38,568 bases of DNA from Fibrobacter sp. Lineage in GTDB: Bacteria; Fibrobacterota; Fibrobacteria; Fibrobacterales; Fibrobacteraceae. The notes beneath the pieces were generated by a model. It was not told where the DNA came from, searched no databases, and saw only the letters and a program-made list of their open reading frames with translations. The stretch is from positions 1 to 38,568 of the forward strand of contig JAGAAW010000136.1 in NCBI GenBank assembly GCA_017615055.1, in the 5' to 3' direction. Shown one piece after another: positions 33,676 through 38,568 of this stretch; within the stretch, counting starts at the first letter, position 1, and each line of letters starts with the position of its first letter. The position numbers were made by a program, and so were the translations under genes.

Positions 33676-33738
33676 ATGTACTGCATTCTCGCCGCCCTCC
33701 TGGTCAAGAGCTTCAAGAAGTACGCCAAGCGCGCCTAA
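33676..33738 (+). CDS. Possible 20-residue microprotein
   Basis: ATG at 33676 with AAAGG (33666-33670) six bases upstream; TAA at 33736-33738. The product MYCILAALLVKSFKKYAKRA has a hydrophobic first half and a Lys/Arg-rich second half, like small membrane-associated peptides or leader peptides. A weak promoter lies ~70 bases upstream. The end of the ORF is part of a hairpin with one mismatch (GCCAAGCG / CGCCTGGC) followed by seven T, so the unit would be promoter - RBS - 20 codons - terminator. I recognise no family, and the GC-rich codons match host usage. Whether it is translated is unknown. Confidence 0.4.
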   Translation: MYCILAALLVKSFKKYAKRA

Positions 33739-33781
33739 TCGCCCGCCTGGCTCTTTTTTTAGATATCTCTCTCTAGTGATT

Positions 33782-33816
33782 GCCGGTTCCGCTGGATAAG
33801 CGGGCCGGCTTTTTTT
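33782..33816 (+). terminator. Strong plus-strand terminator
   Basis: GCCGG-TT-CCGCT, loop GGATA, AGCGG-G-CCGGC (33782-33809), then seven T (33810-33816). The only plus-strand transcript it could end is the short unit at 33676-33738, which already has a weaker hairpin with TTTTTTT. Confidence 0.75.
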
Positions 33817-33820
33817 ATGT

Positions 33821-33971
33821 GCACCGAAGGTGCACGCGTGCACTTAATCGCCTCTACCCTAAAATAATTGCCCTGTTTTAGGCGATTATGTGCGCGTTGG
33901 GAGGGTCTTAGGGAGGGGCCGTCGTACGAGCCCCGCCCTAGTCTTTAAATGTGGTGCCATCCCTTCGGTGC
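33821..33971. repeat. Dispersed GGGAGGG hairpin repeat, copy 3
   Basis: It starts with the GCACC-GAA-GGTGC hairpin (33821-33833), and GCACCGAAGG is repeated inverted as CCTTCGGTGC at 33962-33971. Inside is a stem TAATCGCCT / AGGCGATTA. Then GGGAGGGTCTTAGGGAGGG (33899-33917) begins the stem TAGGGAGGGGC / GCCCCGCCCTA (one mismatch), followed by GTCT. The 19-base core is identical to the copy at 17107-17125. Confidence 0.75.
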
Positions 33972-33979
33972 GTGGTGTT

Positions 33980-35014
33980 TTAATCGAAATTTAAATTGCG
34001 CCGGTACGGGGTAAAGCCCGCGTCGGTGATGAACTTTTCGGCCGCCTCGATGGTGGTGAGGCCGTGGTTCTTAAGCACGTTCTCCTCGATGACGATGCTG
34101 TTGATGTCGTCGGCGCCGGCATGGAGCCCGAGTTCCCCGAGGGAGAGGCCCATCCCGAGTAGCGAGACTTCGATATGCGGGATGTTGTCGAGGAATATGC
34201 GGCTGAGTGCTAGCAGCTTGAGGTATTCGTCGCCGCGCACGTGCCGGATGGGGAACTTGTCCGTCTGTGGCTGGAACGTCCATACCACGAAACTCTTGAA
34301 GCCCTGTGCAATGTCTTGCGTTTCGCGCACGTAGTTCAGGTGCTCAATGATTTCTTCGGGTGTCTCGACGCTCCCGAAGACGATGTTCGCGCTCCCGGGT
34401 AGCCCTTTCCTGTGGCAGGCGGCGAGTGTATCGCACCATTGCCTTGCGGTAAGTTTCCTGGGGCTCAGCATTTGGCGCATGCGGTCGCTGAGGATCTCGG
34501 CGCCTGCTCCCGGGACGGAACTGAGGCCCGCACCTTTCAGCGTGTCCAGCAGTTCATCGAGTGGCATGCTGTGGGTTTCCGCGATGCGCACGAGTTCTAC
34601 CGGCGAAAAACCGCGCACCTTCACACCCATTTCGCGGGTGAGCATCTGGAGCACGTCAGTGTAGTAACTCAGGGGAATATCGCGGTTCACGCCACCCTGC
34701 AAAAAGATCTGGTCGGCGCCTTTCGCCTTTGCCTCGATTGTCTTCTGGCGGATTTCATCCAGGGATAGCACGTATGCTTCCGGGCTATGTGCCGGCCTGC
34801 AGAAACTGCAGAAACTGCAGGTGACTTCGCAGACATTCGTGTAGTTCACTATGCGGAATGCGGTGTAACCTACGCGGTTTCCGGGGTTCATGCGCTTGCG
34901 AATCGCGTCGCCCGCTTCCACCACTTCGGTCCACGGGGCGTTTTTCAGAATGTCAAGCGCTTCCGCCGGAGTAAGGCGGGTTCCGTCAACCGCTTTTTGC
35001 AATAACAAGTTCAT
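33980..35014 (-). CDS. mqnC: Cyclic dehypoxanthine futalosine synthase (menaquinone, futalosine pathway)
   Basis: 344 residues from the ATG at 35014; an upstream in-frame TTG at 35038 is less likely. The radical-SAM cluster motif CEVTCSFC (Cys62, Cys66, Cys69) binds the [4Fe-4S] cluster. Family residues include PEAYVLSLDEIRQKTIEAKAKGADQIFLQGGV, SVPGAGAEILSDRMRQMLSP, in which the GxGAEIL motif separates MqnC from MqnE, FGSVETPEEIIEHL and FVVWTFQPQTDK. It cyclises dehypoxanthine futalosine in the cytosol on the route from chorismate to menaquinone, implying menaquinone-based anaerobic respiration such as fumarate reduction. It is the last gene of a minus-strand group with hpt. The other mqn genes are not in the window. 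Confidence 0.9.
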   Translation of the reverse strand: MNLLLQKAVDGTRLTPAEALDILKNAPWTEVVEAGDAIRKRMNPGNRVGYTAFRIVNYTNVCEVTCSFCSFCRPAHSPEAYVLSLDEIRQKTIEAKAKGADQIFLQGGVNRDIPLSYYTDVLQMLTREMGVKVRGFSPVELVRIAETHSMPLDELLDTLKGAGLSSVPGAGAEILSDRMRQMLSPRKLTARQWCDTLAACHRKGLPGSANIVFGSVETPEEIIEHLNYVRETQDIAQGFKSFVVWTFQPQTDKFPIRHVRGDEYLKLLALSRIFLDNIPHIEVSLLGMGLSLGELGLHAGADDINSIVIEENVLKNHGLTTIEAAEKFITDAGFTPYRRNLNFD

Positions 35015-35041
35015 CGTGCGCCTGCCGACACCGCCCAAGGG

Positions 35042-35530
35042 TTACTTTTCTGCGTCGTTGCTGTCGAGTACCGGGATGTTCTTTTCTTCCTGGCACAGGT
35101 TCTCTTCGCGGATCTTGAAGGTAAAGTCGACCAGGTTGTTCTCGAACATCTTCTGGTAGGGCTTCTTGGCCTGCACACTCTGGAGGGCGCAGGTGCAGTA
35201 GTTGATGCGCTGTACGAGTTTCGTGTCGTCGGAGGGGATTCCCTTCGCGAAAACGCATTCGTGCATGATGGCGTATTCCATCGGGCGGTCGTAACGGCCC
35301 TTGCACTTGTTCTTGAGATCGGGTTGTGCGGCTACCTTCTCGATAATCCCTTGCGAGGGGACGTCATTGATTACCTTGTTGGTAATGAACCCGCCGATGA
35401 AGAACAGGAGGCATACGCCCGCGTTGATGAGGAATCGCTTACCGCGGCTAATCTTGTTGTAGCTGCGCTCGACGGCTTCGAATGTCTGGGTGGCGTGTAG
35501 CCTGACGTCATCAAAATCGTTATTGGCCAT
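35042..35530 (-). CDS. Single-span membrane protein with Cys-rich outer part, unknown
   Basis: 162 residues from the ATG at 35530, which overlaps the end of hpt by 11 bases. The short basic cytosolic N-terminus is followed by one span (about 34-51, FLINAGVCLLFFIGGFI). An extracytoplasmic part of ~110 residues has cysteines spread as NKCKGRYD, MHECVFAKG, NYCTCALQS and ENLCQEE, suggesting disulfides or a metal site. I recognise no family. The tight overlap with hpt and 27-base gap to mqnC show co-transcription, but no link in function is evident. Confidence 0.7.
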   Translation of the reverse strand: MANNDFDDVRLHATQTFEAVERSYNKISRGKRFLINAGVCLLFFIGGFITNKVINDVPSQGIIEKVAAQPDLKNKCKGRYDRPMEYAIMHECVFAKGIPSDDTKLVQRINYCTCALQSVQAKKPYQKMFENNLVDFTFKIREENLCQEEKNIPVLDSNDAEK

Positions 35531-36050
35531 CGTCTTCCTCCATCGTCCAGATTTCGGGATATGTGCGGTAGTCGCCCGCATAGTCGAGGCCGTAGCCCAC
35601 GACAAACTTGTTCTCTACTTCAAAGCCCACAAAGTCGGCAGTTATGTTTGCGGTGCGGCGGGCGGGCTTGTCGAGCAGCACGCATGTCTTGATTTCTTTC
35701 GCACCCATGCCATTGAGTGCCTGCTTGACTCCGAACATCGTGTTGCCGGTATCGAGAATGTCGTCAATCACGAGCACCTTCTTGTCACGGATATCGATGT
35801 TCTCAAGTCCCGTGATTTTCAGATTGCCGCTTGATTCGGTGCCGTTGCCGTAACTGGAGGCCCTGATGAAGGCGAGTTGCAGTTTCGGTGTTGCGATGCG
35901 CTTGCAGATGTCGGCACTGAACATGAAACCGCCCGAAAGCACGGTGATGACGATGTCGCACCCGAATGCGGCCACGTCCTTGCCGAGCGTGTCCAGTCGC
36001 TCGTTTATTTCCTTAGCGGAGATGAGCGGTTTGCTGGACTGCTTATACAT
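35520..36050 (-). CDS. hpt: Hypoxanthine phosphoribosyltransferase
   Basis: 176 residues. The PRPP-binding motif KVLVIDDILDTGNT (91-104) with the acidic pair IDDI, ITVLSGGFMFSADI (35-48) supplying the PPi loop, and RASSYGNGTESSGNLKITGLE (63-83) are all diagnostic of HPRT. FVVGYGLDYAGDYRTYPEIW near the C-terminus is the purine-binding strand seen in bacterial Hpt. It salvages hypoxanthine (and often guanine) with PRPP to IMP/GMP. Its start overlaps the end of the GH57 gene by 8 bases (ATGTATAA). The next gene overlaps its stop. Supplying hypoxanthine salvage beside mqnC may be meaningful, since the futalosine route releases a purine base. Confidence 0.93.
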   Translation of the reverse strand: MYKQSSKPLISAKEINERLDTLGKDVAAFGCDIVITVLSGGFMFSADICKRIATPKLQLAFIRASSYGNGTESSGNLKITGLENIDIRDKKVLVIDDILDTGNTMFGVKQALNGMGAKEIKTCVLLDKPARRTANITADFVGFEVENKFVVGYGLDYAGDYRTYPEIWTMEEDDGQ

Positions 36051-38466
36051 TGTCTACCTCGAAGTTTAGCCAGCCGAACATGGGCTTGAGGGCGGCAAGT
36101 TTGCCCTTCGGGTCAGCCTTGAACTGCTTGTAGATATCGAATACCTTGTTCTCGAGGCTCGTCTTGTCGATGCCGAGCTTGAGCCAGTCGGCCACCGTGA
36201 TGAGGTCGGTGATGTACTTGACGGTAGATTCGTCAACCTTTGCGTAGACATCGTCGATTAGGGTGCTCAACTTGCGGTAGAACATGCGGCCTGTACCGCC
36301 GAAACTCGGGTTCGTGTCGAGTGCGTTCGCCTCGTCCATGAGTCCCTGAATTTCCTTCACGAGCTTTGTATCCGGGCCTTCGAGCAGCTTGAGTGCTTCG
36401 TGGTGAATGCGTGCGTTGAGTTCGAGCGAGAGGATCTTTCGCATAGTATCAGGCAGCGTGTGGTCGGGGTCGGCGAGGCTGTCTATGGAAATGCCGTGAT
36501 TCAGCGCAAAGCTGGAGAACGATTCCGTGAGGCTAGCGAGGTGCTTCTGCGTGCTGCGCTTATTGATGGTCTGTAGCGAGTCGCTCATGAGGTCGCGCAT
36601 GCGCACCACGTATGCGGTCGGGAAGAGATTCCTGAGCTCGATGTTACCCATGTTCGGGTTCTCTACGAACTTGAGACCGTTCTCTTCGATGCTACCCATG
36701 GCCACCACGATGTTTACGCGCCCGAGGGCGTCGGTAATCACGAGGTTTGTCGTTTCGCGCTTTTCGCCGATGTACTTGTCCTCATAGGTTACGCGCACGA
36801 GTGTCTGGCGTCTGCGGCTAGAAATCTTTTCCGCCTTCATGCGGGAACCCTTGTCATCGGATTCCTCGTCCAGTTCAAGGTGGAAGATTGCGGCACGTTC
36901 CGCCATCTCCTTGAGGATGACGGGCACGGCGTCTTCGGCGTAACGCGTGAATACTTCTGCACCGTTCCACTTGTGTTCGTTACTCGTGGCGCGCGCGAGT
37001 ATGCTCAGGACTTCGCTCTTGATGTTGTGTCCGAAGGGGAGGAACGGCTCTAGCAGTTCCATGGCACGCAGGGCGTAGCGCATGTTCTGTACAGGTTCCA
37101 GGCCTTCGATATCGTTGAAGAACCAGCCGCAGCTCGTAAAGCTGAACAGACAGAACTTCTGGATTTCGAGGAGGCGGATGGCCTTCGCGCACATTGCCGG
37201 GTTTTCGGGCTCGAGGATGGTGTCCTTGAGGAACTGTTCCACGCGGGACTTGTCCTCGGGGGCGACGAGTGCCTGCACGTAGTTGTTGCGGGCGTCCCAG
37301 GGAGCAATCTTTGAAATTTTTTCGAACTCGCGTACGAACACGTCGTCGGCGAGCTTTTTCAGGTGGTTGAACGCATCGCGCAGGGGGCCGCGCCATTTCT
37401 GGTTCCAGTCCGGGCCGCCGCCGGTCGAACAGCCGCAATCGCGGTACCAGCGGCCCACTCCGTGGGCGCAGCTCCACGCACATCCTTCGCCGTGGAAGTT
37501 CTTGAGCAATACCTCGTGTTCGGGCGGGAACTTCTCGAGGAACCAGCCGTAGTTCACCGGCACCATGTCGTGCTCGGGAGCGTAGCGGTTGTAGAGCCAG
37601 GCGGCGCACATGTCACCGAAGGGTTCGTGGTGGCCGTAGCTTTCACCGTCGGTACCGATGCTCACGAGTTGCGCTTCCTTGCGGTTTGCATCCCAGGCGT
37701 CGGCGATGCGCCTGCCGAACGTGCCGGCGTCGCGCAACAGGTGTTCGAACCCTACGGCAGAAGAAAGCCACGGGTTGTAGAAGAATACGTCCAGGTAGCC
37801 GTCACAGACGAGATTGCCGTCCTTGTCGCGTGGGTATACGCGGTAGGGGCGAGTCGTATCGATGTCGGTGTTGCTGCACCCGGTCCATTCCTCGTCGCCG
37901 AACTTGCGGAAGCTATCGGCCTGCGTGGGCGAGAGGATGGTAAACTTGATGCCCGCCTTGATAAGTTCCACTACCGTCTCGAAGTTGATGGCGGTCTCGG
38001 CGAGCCACATGGCCTCGGGCATGCGGCCGAAATGGAACTTGAAATCCTCGATACCCCAGCGGATTTGCGTGCGCTTGTCCTGCTCGCTCGCAAGCGGCAT
38101 GATGATGTGGTTGTACACCTGCGCAATTGCGTTGCCATGCCCGAGCCTCTCGATGCTCTTCTTGTCGGCTTCCTGGATGCGCCTGTATGTATCGGGCGTG
38201 TTCGTGCGAATCCAGCCCATGAGCGTGGGGCCCATGTTGAAGCTCATGTATTCGTAGTTGTTGACAATGTCTACGATATGCCCGTGCGGGCTCAGAATGC
38301 GGCTAGCGGAATTGGGGCTGTAGCACTGGCTTGCGATGCGATCGTTCCAGTCGTGGTTGGGCCTTGCACTGGGCTGGTTCTCGATGACGCCTGTCCAGGG
38401 ATTTTCGCGCGGGGGCTGGTAAAAGTGACCGTGAATCGTAAAGTAGAGGGGGTGCTTCTTTTCCAT
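36043..38466 (-). CDS. Glycoside hydrolase family 57 protein with DUF3536
   Basis: 807 residues. The N-terminal GH57 catalytic barrel opens with LYFTIHGHFYQPPRENPW. MWLAETAINFETV contains the probable nucleophile Glu157, and IGTDGESYGHHEPFG contains the probable acid/base Asp273. The CAHGVGRWYRDCGC...WNQKWRGPLRDAFNHL segment and the long helical second half (about 330-800) are the DUF3536 part. GH57 enzymes act on α-glucans (α-amylase, amylopullulanase, branching enzyme). The substrate of the DUF3536 subgroup is not established, but glycogen or maltodextrin metabolism is a reasonable inference. There is no signal peptide, so it is cytosolic. It is the first gene of the operon with hpt, the Cys-rich membrane protein and mqnC. 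Confidence 0.9.
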   Translation of the reverse strand: MEKKHPLYFTIHGHFYQPPRENPWTGVIENQPSARPNHDWNDRIASQCYSPNSASRILSPHGHIVDIVNNYEYMSFNMGPTLMGWIRTNTPDTYRRIQEADKKSIERLGHGNAIAQVYNHIIMPLASEQDKRTQIRWGIEDFKFHFGRMPEAMWLAETAINFETVVELIKAGIKFTILSPTQADSFRKFGDEEWTGCSNTDIDTTRPYRVYPRDKDGNLVCDGYLDVFFYNPWLSSAVGFEHLLRDAGTFGRRIADAWDANRKEAQLVSIGTDGESYGHHEPFGDMCAAWLYNRYAPEHDMVPVNYGWFLEKFPPEHEVLLKNFHGEGCAWSCAHGVGRWYRDCGCSTGGGPDWNQKWRGPLRDAFNHLKKLADDVFVREFEKISKIAPWDARNNYVQALVAPEDKSRVEQFLKDTILEPENPAMCAKAIRLLEIQKFCLFSFTSCGWFFNDIEGLEPVQNMRYALRAMELLEPFLPFGHNIKSEVLSILARATSNEHKWNGAEVFTRYAEDAVPVILKEMAERAAIFHLELDEESDDKGSRMKAEKISSRRRQTLVRVTYEDKYIGEKRETTNLVITDALGRVNIVVAMGSIEENGLKFVENPNMGNIELRNLFPTAYVVRMRDLMSDSLQTINKRSTQKHLASLTESFSSFALNHGISIDSLADPDHTLPDTMRKILSLELNARIHHEALKLLEGPDTKLVKEIQGLMDEANALDTNPSFGGTGRMFYRKLSTLIDDVYAKVDESTVKYITDLITVADWLKLGIDKTSLENKVFDIYKQFKADPKGKLAALKPMFGWLNFEVDNV

Positions 38467-38492
38467 GCCTGTAAATATAAAAAAGTACGCAC

Positions 38493-38527
38493 AAAAAAGC
38501 CCCGCGGAACTTGAGTTCCGCAGGGCC
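38493..38527 (-). terminator. Minus-strand terminator of the gene at the right edge
   Basis: GCCCCGCGGAACT (38499-38511), loop TG, AGTTCCGCAGGGC (38514-38526): a near-perfect stem with one mismatch. On the minus strand it is followed by six T (plus-strand A at 38493-38498). It lies 20 bases after a minus-strand stop codon. Confidence 0.85.
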
Positions 38528-38545
38528 TATTACCATAGGAGGTTT

Positions 38546-38568
38546 TTACTTTACGAGTACGGGCTGCG
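38546..38568 (-). CDS. C-terminal end of a minus-strand gene
   Basis: Only the last codons are in the window: Gln-Pro-Val-Leu-Val-Lys, stop (plus-strand TTA at 38546-38548), followed by a strong terminator. A hydrophobic end with a terminal Lys resembles type IX secretion C-terminal signals, but six residues cannot prove it. Confidence 0.5.

Larger units (their letters stand above)
33447..33979. other. 533-base region between batD and mqnC
   Basis: It holds the GC-rich batD leader hairpins, an AT-rich stretch with a weak plus-strand promoter (TTGCCG 33577-33582, 17-base spacer, TAATTT 33600-33605), a 20-codon ORF, two hairpins with U-tracts and dispersed-repeat copy 3. No mqnC terminator with a minus-strand U-run is obvious. 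Confidence 0.5.

Noticed and set aside
33625..33843. 72-codon minus-strand ORF over the microprotein unit
   Set aside because: It would be translated through two terminator hairpins and has no recognisable start context; the plus-strand unit is better supported.

Overview
The window is bacterial chromosome, most likely from a Fibrobacter or close Fibrobacterota relative. The clues are a full-length SprA-type T9SS translocon, lipoproteins with Ser/Pro/Gly-rich linkers after the lipobox, BatD/BatE, a futalosine-pathway mqnC, and dense protein-secretion and outer-membrane genes. Coding sequence is GC-rich while intergenic DNA is AT-rich. There are no rRNA, tRNA, IS element or CRISPR sequences that I can recognise. 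The organism assignment is inference.

Layout. (1) 1-407 is the end of glutamate synthase small subunit, closed by a terminator. (2) 691-6388 is a tight five-gene cluster: DUF4956 membrane protein, HlyD-type adaptor, TolC-like outer-membrane factor, VTC-domain (polyphosphate polymerase-like) protein and a lamin-tail lipoprotein. (3) 6538-12733 is a second export operon: TolC, HlyD, two ABC-2 permeases with no ATPase, a YugP-type zinc metallopeptidase and a small CxxC protein. (4) On the minus strand, glmS and scpA (16027-12745) form an operon divergent from an FKBP lipoprotein (16167-17012). (5) 17013-17676 is a highly structured gene-free stretch. (6) On the minus strand, an LRR protein and two S41-peptidase lipoproteins (21327-17677) are divergent from a solitary AIPR-family gene (21597-23489). 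(7) sprA (23860-30729) has a non-ATG start. (8) batD-batE are on the minus strand (33446-30838). (9) 33447-33979 holds a possible 20-codon ORF, terminators and a repeat element. (10) The minus-strand operon DUF3536/GH57 - hpt - membrane protein - mqnC (38466-33980) follows. (11) The last codons of another minus-strand gene lie at the right edge.

The strongest candidate for an undescribed system is the 691-6388 cluster. Its VTC protein carries all the polyphosphate-polymerase signature residues. It sits in translational coupling with a multi-span membrane protein and a HlyD/TolC pair, which suggests polymer synthesis coupled to export through the whole envelope, with the lamin-tail lipoprotein as a surface partner. 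That function is inferred from gene order and families only.

Other unexplained structure: a dispersed GGGAGGG hairpin repeat at three intergenic sites; a pair of nearly identical ACAGACTAAA/TTTAGTCTGT stem-loops; heptanucleotide tandem repeats, one of which encodes the n-region of a lipoprotein signal peptide and so could be phase-variable; and a triple TGGTATA repeat at the AIPR promoter.
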